DNA from: Actinoplanes auranticolor
Lineage (GTDB): Bacteria; Actinomycetota; Actinomycetes; Mycobacteriales; Micromonosporaceae
Length of the DNA: 64,000 nucleotides
NCBI RefSeq assembly: GCF_018332655.1
Contig: NZ_BOQL01000058.1
Span: 62,001-126,000 of the forward strand
Direction: 5' to 3'
In this document: piece after piece, positions 49,506 through 57,674 of the stretch
Position numbering within the stretch: position 1 is the first letter of the stretch
How the letters are laid out: each line of letters starts with the position of its first letter
Notes under the pieces: model-generated
The model's input: only the letters and a program-made list of their open reading frames with translations
Told to the model about the DNA's origin: nothing
The model's database searches: none
Program-made: the position numbers and the translations under genes

Positions 49506-50578
49506 GCCGACACCGCCCGGTAGGCCTCGGCCAGGGTCTGCTCGGAAGGCCCGGTGAGGATGCCCGGCCGGGCCAGACCGTCGAGCACGACGAAGCGCAG
49601 GGTGTCGGCCCGGGCCTTCTTGTCGACGCGCATGGCCGCGAGCAGATCGGGCCAGGCGGCCGGCGCGTAGCTGACCGGCAGGCCGAGCAGGGTCAGCACC
49701 TCGCGGTGCCGGGCCGCGGTGGCGTCGTCCAGGCGGCCGGACAGCCGGGACAGCTCGCCCGCGTAGATCAGGCCGACGGCGACCGCGTGGCCGTGCTTCC
49801 AGGCGTAGTGCTCGTTCTTCTCGATCGCGTGGGCCAGCGTGTGGCCGTAGTTGAGGATCTCCCGCAGGCCGGACTCGCGCAGGTCGTTGCCGACGACGTC
49901 GGCCTTGACCCGGATCGCCCGCTCGACCAGCTCGCGCAGCACGGCGCTGCGCGGGTCGGCGGCCGCGGCCGGGTCACCCTCGATGAGGTCGAGGATCACC
50001 GGGTCCGCGATGAAGCCGCACTTGGCCACCTCGGCCAGCCCGGCGACCAGGTCGTCGCCCGGGAGCGTGTCCAGCACGTCGAGGTCGCACAGCACCCCGG
50101 CGGGCGGATGGAACGCGCCGACCAGATTCTTGCCCGCGGTGGTGTTGACGCCGGTCTTGCCGCCGACAGCCGCGTCCACCATGCCCAGCAGGGAGGTGGA
50201 GACCGGCACCCAGCGCACGCCGCGCAGCCAGCTCGCCGCCACGAAGCCGGCGAGATCGGTCACGGCTCCCCCGCCGATGCCGAGGACCACGTCGGTGCGG
50301 GTGAAGCCGGCCGCACCGAGCTCGTCCCAGCAGCGCGCGGCCACGTCGATCGACTTGCCGGCCTCGGCGTCGGGGACCTCGATCGGCAGCGGCCGGATGC
50401 CCGCCGCCGACAGGGCGTCGGCGACCGCGGTCGCCCGCTCCTTGAGCGGAGGGGCGTAGAGCACGGCGGCCCGTACAGCGCCGTCGACCAGGCCGGGCAG
50501 GGCGTCGAGCAACCCCCGGCCGACGAGTACGTCGTAGGGCCGGTCACCGGGCACAGGGATTCGCGTCACGTCGTCCAT
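49502..50578 (-). CDS. aroB: 3-dehydroquinate synthase
   Basis: AroB closes the first ring of the shikimate pathway. From the ATG at 50578 ([11 protein letters not shown]) it has 358 residues. NAD- and metal-site motifs are [50 protein letters not shown], and the zinc ligands [11 protein letters not shown] and KHGHAVAVG. It has its own TAGGAT -10 element eight bases before the ATG, because the operon is interrupted upstream. An operator-like repeat overlaps the expected -35. Confidence 0.96.
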   Translation of the reverse strand: MDDVTRIPVPGDRPYDVLVGRGLLDALPGLVDGAVRAAVLYAPPLKERATAVADALSAAGIRPLPIEVPDAEAGKSIDVAARCWDELGAAGFTRTDVVLGIGGGAVTDLAGFVAASWLRGVRWVPVSTSLLGMVDAAVGGKTGVNTTAGKNLVGAFHPPAGVLCDLDVLDTLPGDDLVAGLAEVAKCGFIADPVILDLIEGDPAAAADPRSAVLRELVERAIRVKADVVGNDLRESGLREILNYGHTLAHAIEKNEHYAWKHGHAVAVGLIYAGELSRLSGRLDDATAARHREVLTLLGLPVSYAPAAWPDLLAAMRVDKKARADTLRFVVLDGLARPGILTGPSEQTLAEAYRAVSA

Positions 50579-50586
50579 CGGCACCG

Positions 50587-50592
50587 ATCCTA
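50587..50592 (-). promoter_or_regulatory. Candidate leaderless -10 element of aroB (TAGGAT)
   Basis: On the minus strand TAGGAT ends eight bases before the aroB ATG. Its -35 position would fall inside the inverted repeat at 50604-50629. Confidence 0.45.
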
Positions 50593-50603
50593 GTGCGCCG
50601 AGC

Positions 50604-50639
50604 ATGGGGTTATAGACACGTAACCCCATTACGGGTTAC
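50604..50639. promoter_or_regulatory. Three-half-site operator between aroB and the RHH-ClpN gene
   Basis: A perfect nine-base inverted repeat (ATGGGGTTA at 50604-50612, TAACCCCAT at 50621-50629) overlaps a second perfect seven-base repeat (GTAACCC at 50620-50626, GGGTTAC at 50633-50639). The three GGTTA-type half-sites cover the gap between the two divergent starts. Ribbon-helix-helix proteins bind such repeated half-sites cooperatively, so the adjacent regulator is the obvious candidate. Confidence 0.75.
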
Positions 50640-50648
50640 ATATGGTCC

Positions 50649-51353
50649 ATGCCGAAAATCAACGTGTACCTGCCCGATGAGCTGGCCGAGGCCGTACGGG
50701 ACTCGGGGCTGCCCGTGTCCGCCATCTGTCAGCGGGCCCTCGAAGAGGCGGTCCGGCGGATCACCGTGATCCGCCGGACCGCCCTGGGCGACCTCGACGC
50801 CGACCAGCTCGCCGCGAGCCTGCCCTCGTTCACCCCGCGGGCCGTCACCGTCCTGTCCCTGGCGATCAATGCCGCCCGCGACGCCGGCGCGCCCAACGTC
50901 GGCACCGGCCATCTGCTGCGCGCCATGATCACCGAAGGGGAGAACCTGGCGTTGCGGGTGCTGCGCGCGATGGAGATCGAGCCCACGACGCTCACCTGGA
51001 CCGAGCAGGACGAGCCGGGCGGCGGGCCGGGGCTGCGCTACAGCACGCCGGCCGCGGTCGCGTTGGAGATGCTCGTCGCCGAGGCCGCCGCTCTCGGGCA
51101 CAACTACGTGGGCTGCGAGCACCTGCTCATCGGTCTCGCGGCCGAGCCCGACGGCGTCGCCGGGCGGGTGCTGCGCGAGGCGGGCGCCGACGGCAAGGCC
51201 GTGCGCCGGACGGTCTCCGCCGCCCTCAGCGGCTACGCCCACCTGCGGGCGACGAAGCCGCCGGTCGGACCGGAGGAGCTGAGCGCAGTGGTACGCGAGG
51301 AGCTGCGTCCCCTGGTTCAGCGGGTCGAGGCGCTCGAGGCGCGGCTGAGCTGA
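50649..51353 (+). CDS. Ribbon-helix-helix DNA-binding protein fused to Clp N-terminal domain
   Basis: Residues 1-40 (MPKINVYLPDELAEAVRDSG, then PVSAICQRALEEAV) have the strand-helix-helix pattern of CopG/RHH repressors. Residues about 61-110 and 131-195 are two Clp_N repeats (FTPRAVTVLSLAINAARDAGA, GTGHLLRAMITEGENLALRVL; ALEMLVAEAAALGHNYVGCEHLLIGLAAE), as in the N-domain of ClpC, and there is no AAA+ ATPase. The tail (209-234) may be a coiled coil. It starts 10 bases from a three-half-site operator and faces aroB. Similar stand-alone proteins occur in actinomycete genomes; I know of no defined function. Autorepression is likely. Confidence 0.85.
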   Translation: MPKINVYLPDELAEAVRDSGLPVSAICQRALEEAVRRITVIRRTALGDLDADQLAASLPSFTPRAVTVLSLAINAARDAGAPNVGTGHLLRAMITEGENLALRVLRAMEIEPTTLTWTEQDEPGGGPGLRYSTPAAVALEMLVAEAAALGHNYVGCEHLLIGLAAEPDGVAGRVLREAGADGKAVRRTVSAALSGYAHLRATKPPVGPEELSAVVREELRPLVQRVEALEARLS

Positions 51354-51370
51354 CGGGCTGCCCGGCGGTC

Positions 51371-51491
51371 GGGCGGCTGGCGCGGCTGGCGTGGCCGGGC
51401 GACCGGACGGCTGGGCGCCCGAGGCGGCTGGCGCGACCGGGCGGCTAGCGCGGCTGGCGTGGCCGGGCGACCGGGCGGCCGAGGCGGCTGG
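51371..51491. repeat. 68-bp-period imperfect direct duplication
   Basis: A GGGCGGCTGG... segment at 51371 recurs at 51439, with 36 bases matching except one (TGG/TAG) and further similarity up to the WYL gene end. It fills the gap between the convergent RHH-ClpN and WYL genes and looks like a recent local duplication. Confidence 0.75.
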
Positions 51492-51492
51492 G

Positions 51493-52614
51493 TTAACGGG
51501 CGGCGTACCTGGCGAGTTGCGCGGCGTGCTCGGCCAGCGCGGTCCGCAGTTCGTCCGGCCGCACCACCGTGAACGGCCAGCCCAGGCCGGCGAGCATCTG
51601 CGCCATCCCGGGCAGGCTCTGCGCCCGGCAGCTCAGCCGCACGCCGTCGGCGACCTCGGTGACGTCGGCGATGGCGGGCGGGACCCGGCGGCGGACCTGG
51701 GCGACGTCGGCCTCGATCAGCACCTCGACCTCCCACTTCCAGGGCAGCCCGGCCCACTGCCGGGTGACGTGCGCGACGGCGTCGAAGTTCGGCGGCGCCT
51801 CGAAGTCCTCGCCGGTGGGCACGGCGGCGGCGATCCGGTCCAGCCGGAACGACCGGATCTCGTCGGTGCGGTGATCGTGGGCGACGAGATACCAGCGCCC
51901 ACTGTGGAAGACCAGCCCGTAGGGATCGACCTGCCGCCGGCTGACCCGGAGCCCGGGCTCGGCCACCTCCGCCGCGGACCCATCCGGCTCGACCGCCGGT
52001 CTTGCGCCACCCGCGGTCGCCGTTCGCGGATCGGCCGCGTCCGCCGACGACCCATCGGCCGGCGCATCCGGCGCGTCGGCACTGGCCGGGCGGCGGCGCG
52101 GTGTGCGGTAGGTGAGCGCGAGGCGCTGCTGCGACCGTGTGGCCGTGCCCAGGGTCAGCAGCAGATCAGCGATCGACGACGCGGCGCCTGAGCGAGGCGC
52201 AGGGTCCGGCTCGCGACGGCGCAGGGTCAAACCCAGACTGGCTCGCAGCGCCGCCAGGCGGTCGGCCAGGGCCGCCGGGAGGACCCGGGTGATCTTCGCT
52301 TCGGCGGCGGCGCTCGCCGGGGCGTCGGTGGCCAGGCCGAGGTTGTCGGCGGCCACGAGGCCCAGCACCACGGCCACGGCTTCGTCGTCGGTGAGCATCA
52401 GCGGCGGGAGCTTGAAGCCGGGCAGGAGGCGGTAGCCGCCGTACCGGCCGCGCTCGGCGGTCACCGGGATGCCTAGTTCGGCCAGGGTGCCCGCGTACCG
52501 GCGTACCGTGCGCTCGTCGACCGCCAGGCGGGCGGCGAGCTCGGCGCCGCGGATGCTGCGGTGGGTCTGGAGCAGCTCCAACATGGCGAGGACGCGCGAG
52601 GCGGGATGCGGCAT
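51493..52614 (-). CDS. WYL-domain transcriptional regulator (HTH-11/DeoR-like)
   Basis: The regulator has 373 residues from the ATG at 52614. An N-terminal winged helix (SRVLAMLELLQTHRSIRGAELAARLAVDERTVRRYAGTL) precedes GRYGGYRL and a WYL domain (about 150-300) whose core reads VDPYGLVFHSGRWYLVAHDHRTDEIRSFRLDRI. A WCX-type C-terminal part follows. A Pro/Ala/Asp-rich insert (about 180-225) splits the WYL region. WYL proteins often sense nucleotides or nucleic acid and regulate defence or stress genes. It is divergent from the hydrolase gene across a perfect operator-like repeat. Confidence 0.9.
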   Translation of the reverse strand: MPHPASRVLAMLELLQTHRSIRGAELAARLAVDERTVRRYAGTLAELGIPVTAERGRYGGYRLLPGFKLPPLMLTDDEAVAVVLGLVAADNLGLATDAPASAAAEAKITRVLPAALADRLAALRASLGLTLRRREPDPAPRSGAASSIADLLLTLGTATRSQQRLALTYRTPRRRPASADAPDAPADGSSADAADPRTATAGGARPAVEPDGSAAEVAEPGLRVSRRQVDPYGLVFHSGRWYLVAHDHRTDEIRSFRLDRIAAAVPTGEDFEAPPNFDAVAHVTRQWAGLPWKWEVEVLIEADVAQVRRRVPPAIADVTEVADGVRLSCRAQSLPGMAQMLAGLGWPFTVVRPDELRTALAEHAAQLARYAAR

Positions 52615-52634
52615 GCCCAAGATTCTCCACCCTT

Positions 52635-52657
52635 TACCGGACGGGAATCGTCCGGTA
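52635..52657. promoter_or_regulatory. Perfect inverted repeat TACCGGACG-N5-CGTCCGGTA
   Basis: The nine-base perfect arms lie between the divergent WYL and hydrolase genes and overlap the expected -35 region of the hydrolase promoter. It is the likely binding site of the WYL regulator. Confidence 0.7.
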
Positions 52658-52664
52658 TCCGGTT

Positions 52665-52670
52665 TAGCGT
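52665..52670 (+). promoter_or_regulatory. Candidate leaderless -10 element of the hydrolase (TAGCGT)
   Basis: TAGCGT lies six bases before the ATG at 52677, without a ribosome-binding site. Confidence 0.45.
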
Positions 52671-52676
52671 GAGGCC

Positions 52677-53378
52677 ATGACGACATACGTTCTGGTTTCC
52701 GGCATGTGGCTCGGCGGATGGGCCTGGCGCGACGTGACGGCCACGCTGCGCGGCCACGGGCACGAGGTGTTCCCGTTGACGTTGACCGGCGTCGCCGACC
52801 GCTCGCATCTGCTCGGCCCCGGCGTGGATCTCGACACCCACACCGAGGACATAGTCCGGCTGGTCGAGACCGAGGACCTGCGTGACGTGGTGCTGGTTGG
52901 GCACAGCTACGGCGGGATGCCGGTGAGCGCCGCGGCGTTGCGGCTGCGCGAGCGGATCGCCCGGGTGATCTATGTGGACAGCGGGCCGCTGCCGGAGGGC
53001 ACCACCCAGCAGTCGATGTCCGGGGAGCCGGCCGGCCCGGGTGACGCGGTGCCGCCCCGCGAGTGGGACGCCGGCGCTGACCCGGTGCTGCTCGCCGGGC
53101 TGGACGAGGCGGCGCTGACGCTGCTGCGTACCCGCGGCACACCGCATCCCCGCGCCTCCGTGGAGCAGCCGCTCGGCGCCCGGGCCACCTCCCGGGATCT
53201 GCCCACGACGCTGGTCGCCTGCACGTTCCCGGAGGATCAGATCAAGGAGATGATGGCCGCCGGCCATCCGTTCTTCGCCGGTCTCACCGAGGCCGAGGTG
53301 GTGGTGCTGCCCACCGGCCACTGGCCGATGCTCAGCGAGCCGGTCGCGCTAGCCGGGATTCTTGAGCAGCGCGGCTAG
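52677..53378 (+). CDS. Alpha/beta-hydrolase
   Basis: This 233-residue cytoplasmic protein shows VLVSGMWLGGWAWRDV (oxyanion-hole region), GHEVFPLTLTGVADRSHL, the nucleophile elbow VGHSYGGM, and a catalytic histidine in PTGHWPM. These are typical of the esterase/salicylate-esterase-like group of alpha/beta-hydrolases. Its substrate is unknown. It is divergent from the WYL regulator, which probably controls it. The last 30 bases overlap the end of aroK on the other strand. Confidence 0.88.
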   Translation: MTTYVLVSGMWLGGWAWRDVTATLRGHGHEVFPLTLTGVADRSHLLGPGVDLDTHTEDIVRLVETEDLRDVVLVGHSYGGMPVSAAALRLRERIARVIYVDSGPLPEGTTQQSMSGEPAGPGDAVPPREWDAGADPVLLAGLDEAALTLLRTRGTPHPRASVEQPLGARATSRDLPTTLVACTFPEDQIKEMMAAGHPFFAGLTEAEVVVLPTGHWPMLSEPVALAGILEQRG

Positions 53379-53861
53379 CTCGGCGGCGATCTCCTCGGGA
53401 CTGCGGGCGTCGGTGGCGATCGTGTGCGTGGCCACCGAGGCGTAGAGCGGGCGGCGCTGCTCCATCAGGTATTTCAGGGTCGCCCGCGGGTTCACGGACA
53501 GCAGCGGGCGGCCCGCGCCGAGCCCGACCCGCTTGACCGCGTCGGACAGCTCTACCGACAGGAACACCACGGTGTGCTCGCGCAGCGACTCGCGGGTGCC
53601 CTCGTGCAGGATCGCGCCGCCGCCGAGGGCGAGCACGCCGGGGAACGAGCCGAGCGCCTCGGCGATCGTCGTGCGTTCCAGGGCCCGGAAGGCGTCCTCG
53701 CCGTCGTCGAAGAAGATCTCCGGGATCGGCTTGCCGGCGCGCTGCTCGATCAGGTGGTCGGTGTCGGCGAAGTCCACGCCGAGCAGCGCGGCCACCGCCT
53801 GCCCGACCGTGGTCTTGCCCGCGCCGGGCGGACCGACGATCACCGCGGCCGGTGCGGTCAC
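53349..53861 (-). CDS. aroK: Shikimate kinase
   Basis: AroK phosphorylates shikimate. The 170-residue protein starts at the GTG that overlaps the aroC stop (GTGA). The P-loop is GPPGAGKTT (about 10-18), then [14 protein letters not shown], the shikimate-binding FRALERTT and LALGGGAIL segments, and the lid region near RPLLSVNP. The tail (NPG) overlaps the convergent hydrolase. Downstream the operon is broken by a three-gene module before aroB. Confidence 0.95.
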   Translation of the reverse strand: MTAPAAVIVGPPGAGKTTVGQAVAALLGVDFADTDHLIEQRAGKPIPEIFFDDGEDAFRALERTTIAEALGSFPGVLALGGGAILHEGTRESLREHTVVFLSVELSDAVKRVGLGAGRPLLSVNPRATLKYLMEQRRPLYASVATHTIATDARSPEEIAAELAALLKNPG

Positions 53862-55036
53862 CGGATCAGCAGACTGTCGAGGTAGCCGGCCAGGTTGCGG
53901 CGGATCTCGGCGACCGAGTCGCCGCCGAACTTCTCCGTCGCGGCCTCGGCCAGCACCAGCGCGACCATCGCCTCGGCGACCACCGCGCCGGCCGGCACCG
54001 CGCACACGTCGGAGCGCTGGTTGATCGCCGTGGTCGCCTCGCCGGTGACCACGTCGACGGTCTGCAGGGCACGGTTCAGCGAGGAGATCGGCTTCAGCGC
54101 GGCGCGGACCCGCAGGTTCTCGCCGTTGGTGATGCCGCCCTCCAGGCCGCCGGCCCGGTCGGTGATCCGCTTGACGCCGTCCGCGGTCGGGATGATCTCG
54201 TCGTGCGCGACCGAGCCGCGCGAGCGGGCCTGGGTGAAGCCGTCGCCGATCTCCACGCCCTTGACGGACTGGATGGACATCAGGGCGGTGGCCAGCCGGG
54301 CGTCCAGCTTGCGGTCCCACTGCACATGCGAGCCCAGACCCGGGGGTACGGACCAGGCCAGCACCTCCACGATGCCGCCGAGGGTGTCCGCATCCTTCTT
54401 CGCCGCGTCGACCTCGGCCACCATCCGGGCGCTCGCCTCCGGGTCGAGGCAGCGCAGCGGGTCGGCGTCGATCCGGGCGGCGTCCTCGGGCGTCGGGATG
54501 AGGCCGGCCTTGGCCGCGACCGGGCCGAGCTCGATCACGTGCGACACGATGTCGATGCCCAGCGCCTGCTTGACCAGCGCCTTGGCGACCACGCCCACAG
54601 CCACCCGGGCCGCGGTCTCCCGGGCGCTGGCGCGCTCGAGGATCGGCCGGGCGTCGGTGTGCCCGTACTTCTGCATGCCGGCCAGGTCGGCGTGCCCGGG
54701 CCGGGGCCGGGTCAGCGGCGCGTTGCGGGCCTGGGCCGCGAGCTCCTCGGGATCCACCGGGTCGGCGGCCATCACGGTGCGCCACTTGGGCCACTCCGAG
54801 TTGCCGATCCGGATCGCGACCGGGCTGCCCAGCGTGACGCCGTGCCGCACCCCGCCGATGATCTCGATCTCGTCCTGTTCGAACGCCATCCGCGCGCCCC
54901 GGCCGTAGCCGAGACGGCGGCGCGCGAGATCGCGGCCGATGTCCTCGCTCGTCACCCGCACACCGGCGGGCACCCCTTCGAGAAGGGCGACGAGCGCCGG
55001 GCCGTGGGATTCACCTGCGGTAAGCCAGCGCAACAC
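53858..55036 (-). CDS. aroC: Chorismate synthase
   Basis: AroC forms chorismate from EPSP using reduced FMN. The 392-residue protein has the signatures [74 protein letters not shown], and [20 protein letters not shown] near 280-300. The start follows a weak GGAG-like site. It is in the order aroE-aroC-aroK. Confidence 0.97.
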   Translation of the reverse strand: MLRWLTAGESHGPALVALLEGVPAGVRVTSEDIGRDLARRRLGYGRGARMAFEQDEIEIIGGVRHGVTLGSPVAIRIGNSEWPKWRTVMAADPVDPEELAAQARNAPLTRPRPGHADLAGMQKYGHTDARPILERASARETAARVAVGVVAKALVKQALGIDIVSHVIELGPVAAKAGLIPTPEDAARIDADPLRCLDPEASARMVAEVDAAKKDADTLGGIVEVLAWSVPPGLGSHVQWDRKLDARLATALMSIQSVKGVEIGDGFTQARSRGSVAHDEIIPTADGVKRITDRAGGLEGGITNGENLRVRAALKPISSLNRALQTVDVVTGEATTAINQRSDVCAVPAGAVVAEAMVALVLAEAATEKFGGDSVAEIRRNLAGYLDSLLIR

Positions 55037-55126
55037 GGGTCACAGTCTGGCACGTCGTCGTCGCAGGCCGCCGCCCCGGGTTTCCCCGTCCCGCCTGCCG
55101 GACCACGGCGGCCGGGCTGAGCGGGC

Positions 55127-55978
55127 TCAGCGGACGGCGGACGCCGCCGTCAGGGCCGCCCGCATCGCCGCCTCCGGCGCGGGGCGCACGCCGGTGAACT
55201 GCTCGAACTGGCCCAGTGCCTGCGCCAGCAGCAGGTCCAGCCCGGACACCACCGGGACCCCGTGCTGGGCTGCCGCGGCGGCCAGCGGGGTGGGCCACGG
55301 GTCGTAGATCGCGTCGAACAGCACCGTGCCGGGCCGCCACTTCACGGCGGTCGCCAGGGCGTCGGCCGCTCCTTTGGGCACGGTCGAGATCACGGCGTCC
55401 GCGTCGAAGGCCGCCGGGGCGTCGGCCCACTCCACGCCGGTGATGGTGACGCCCAGGGCCGCCGCGGCGGGGGCGAGCTCCTCGCGGGCCTCCGGACGCC
55501 GGGTCACCACGGTCACGTCAACGGCACCCAGCTGCGCCGCGGCGGCCAGCGCGGCGCGGGCCGTACCGCCGCCGCCCAGCACCGTGACGCTGGGGCCACG
55601 CGCCAGACCGGCGTCGCCGAGGACCCGGACCATGCCCGGGACGTCGGTGTTGTCGGCGAACCAGGTGCCGTCGGGCCGGCGTACCAGGGTGTTGGCCGCC
55701 CCGATCGCGATCGCGACCGGCGACGCCGCCGCGGCCAGCGTCAGCGCGACCTCCTTGAGCGGCATGGTCAGCGACAGCCCGGCCCACTGCGGGCCGAGGC
55801 CCGCCACCAGGGCGGGCAGCTCGGCCTCGGCGCACTCGATCGCGGTGTAGCTCCAGGTCAGCAGGCCGGCGGCGGCGTAGCCGGCGGCATGGATGACCGG
55901 GGACAACGAGTGGCTGATCGGCTTGCCGCACACCGCGGCGTGACGGCTCGGGACGGAAGGCCGGGACGACGACTGCAC
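55127..55978 (-). CDS. aroE: Shikimate dehydrogenase
   Basis: AroE reduces 3-dehydroshikimate with NADPH. The 283-residue protein shows AVCGKPISHSLSPVIHAAGY, SLTMPLKE (catalytic Lys), ANTLVRRPDGTWFADNTDVPGMV (catalytic Asp), and VLGGGGTARAALAAA, the nucleotide loop, at about 137-151. It lies 26 bases after mltG and 90 bases before aroC. Confidence 0.94.
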   Translation of the reverse strand: MQSSSRPSVPSRHAAVCGKPISHSLSPVIHAAGYAAAGLLTWSYTAIECAEAELPALVAGLGPQWAGLSLTMPLKEVALTLAAAASPVAIAIGAANTLVRRPDGTWFADNTDVPGMVRVLGDAGLARGPSVTVLGGGGTARAALAAAAQLGAVDVTVVTRRPEAREELAPAAAALGVTITGVEWADAPAAFDADAVISTVPKGAADALATAVKWRPGTVLFDAIYDPWPTPLAAAAAQHGVPVVSGLDLLLAQALGQFEQFTGVRPAPEAAMRAALTAASAVR

Positions 55979-56003
55979 CGGGACACTCTACGTCCGGTGT
56001 CCG

Positions 56004-57200
56004 TCAGCAGAGCGGAATGCCGTTGGCGCACGCCTTCTCGATGTTCTTCTCATGCTCGGCGTTGGTGGTGGCGAACGCCGAGTTGCCGGCCTTGTCGACC
56101 GCCACGAAGAACAGCCAGGAACCGGCTGCCGGTGCCGCCGCGGCCTTCAGGGCCGCCTCGCTCGGGCTGTTGATCGGTCCCAGCGGCAGGCCGACCCGCA
56201 GCTCCGTGGTGTACGGGTTCTTCGGGTCCTCCAGCTCCTTGGTCGTCATCTTGCCGGAGTGCTTGCCGTCCTTCTCCTGCAGATCGAGCCAGTAGTTGGT
56301 GGTGACGTCGAACTGGAGCGGCATCTTTTCCTTGTACGCCCGGTTGTACGCCACCCGGGCGACCTTGGGCAGGTCACCGGGGGTGCCCGCCTCGGCCTGA
56401 CTCAGCGACGCCACGATCAGGGCCTCGTACGGCGAGACCGACAGCGTGTTCTGCACCTTGTCGACGAACTTGAGCTCCCCGGTGACCGCGAGGAACTGCT
56501 GCACCATGATGCCGAGGACCTCCTCGGCGGTCGACTTCGGCGGGAACTCGTACGTGTCCGGGAACAGGAAGCCTTCGACGCTGGTGGTCGCGGCCTTCTT
56601 GCCGTCGCGGCGGTTGAACCAGAAGTCGGGAACACCCAGCGCCTTCGGGTCCTTGGCCGCGGCCTGGAAGTCGGCCACCGGGACGCCGGTGGCCTTGGAC
56701 AGCAGTGTGAACGCCTGCCGCGCGGTCGTGCCGGGGGTGATGGTGACCCCCGAGACCACCCGGGACTTCGGGTCCAGCATCAGCGTCACGGCCTGGGCGG
56801 CCGCCATCTGCTTGCGCATGTTGTACGTGCCGGACTGGATGTTCTTGCCCTTGGGGTTGGCATCCGCGGCCTCGGTGAAGGCGGCTGTGCTCTTGACCAC
56901 ATCGGCGTCGTACAGCACGTTGCCGATCTCGGTCAGCGAGGCGTCCTTCGGGACCTTCACCTGCACCGGATCGGTGCCGGGGCCGTCGTAGTCGGCCGCC
57001 GTGAAGAAGCCCTTGATCTTCGAGTAGCCCAGGTATCCGCCGACGCCGAGCACGCCCAGCAGGATGAACACCATGAGGAAGGCGACCGCGGACTTACCGC
57101 CCTTGCCGCCGCCGCCCTTGGAACCGCGGAACCCCCGCCGGTGGCGAGGTCTGCCCTTCTCCGCCTGTTCGTCGAACGCCAGGTCCAGCTCGTCGATCAT
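56004..57200 (-). CDS. mltG: Endolytic murein transglycosylase MltG
   Basis: MltG cleaves nascent peptidoglycan glycan strands at the membrane. The 398-residue protein has a basic cytoplasmic head, one membrane helix (about 38-58) and an extracytoplasmic YceG domain. The signature EGFLFPDTYEFP and GDLPKVARVAYNRAYKEKMPLQFDVTTNYW, and the end region GPINSPSEAALKAAAAP, are all present. The catalytic motif reads ASLSQAEAG; Gln stands where the Escherichia coli motif ASIIEKET has Glu, while the second Glu is kept. Its ATG overlaps the ruvX stop (ATGA). Confidence 0.93.
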   Translation of the reverse strand: MIDELDLAFDEQAEKGRPRHRRGFRGSKGGGGKGGKSAVAFLMVFILLGVLGVGGYLGYSKIKGFFTAADYDGPGTDPVQVKVPKDASLTEIGNVLYDADVVKSTAAFTEAADANPKGKNIQSGTYNMRKQMAAAQAVTLMLDPKSRVVSGVTITPGTTARQAFTLLSKATGVPVADFQAAAKDPKALGVPDFWFNRRDGKKAATTSVEGFLFPDTYEFPPKSTAEEVLGIMVQQFLAVTGELKFVDKVQNTLSVSPYEALIVASLSQAEAGTPGDLPKVARVAYNRAYKEKMPLQFDVTTNYWLDLQEKDGKHSGKMTTKELEDPKNPYTTELRVGLPLGPINSPSEAALKAAAAPAAGSWLFFVAVDKAGNSAFATTNAEHEKNIEKACANGIPLC

Positions 57201-57658
57201 CTCGTCTGCCTCCGCTGCGCGTCCAGCCAGCTCTGCAGGATCTCCACCGCGGCCGCCTGGTCGACGACCGCCCGTTGACGCTTACCCCGTACGCCACGTT
57301 CGGCCAGCCTACGGGTTGCGACCACAGTCGACATCCTCTCGTCCGCCAGGACGATCGGAACAGACCCTACCGCCCGTTCCAGTCGCCCAGCGTACGCACG
57401 TATGTCGATGGCGGCAGGCCCCTCCTCACCGTTGAGGCGCACGGGGAGGCCCACCACGATCTGCACCACCTCGTGCTCCCCCACGAGGCGGACGAGCTGA
57501 GCTATGTCGCCGGGGACGGCGTCGGGCGCCGCACCCATGTCACGGGGCACCGTGACCAGGGGGGTGGCCAGGATCCCGTCAGGGTCACTGAGTGCGACCC
57601 CGACGCGGACCTTACCCACATCCACACCCAGCCGCCTACCCCGCGGCACCGGCAACAT
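57197..57658 (-). CDS. ruvX: RuvX/YqgF-family Holliday-junction-resolvase-like nuclease
   Basis: The 153-residue protein (ATG at 57658, GGGAGG upstream) has the RNase H-like fold motifs RRLGVDVGKVRVGVALSDPDG, IVVGLPVRLNGEEGP, LADERMSTVVA, and VDQAAAVEILQSWL with the acidic residues in place. YqgF proteins are involved in 16S rRNA 5'-end processing and possibly recombination. The alaS-ruvX-mltG-aroE order is conserved in actinobacteria. Confidence 0.93.
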   Translation of the reverse strand: MLPVPRGRRLGVDVGKVRVGVALSDPDGILATPLVTVPRDMGAAPDAVPGDIAQLVRLVGEHEVVQIVVGLPVRLNGEEGPAAIDIRAYAGRLERAVGSVPIVLADERMSTVVATRRLAERGVRGKRQRAVVDQAAAVEILQSWLDAQRRQTR

Positions 57659-57674
57659 GTCGACGGCCTCCCTC

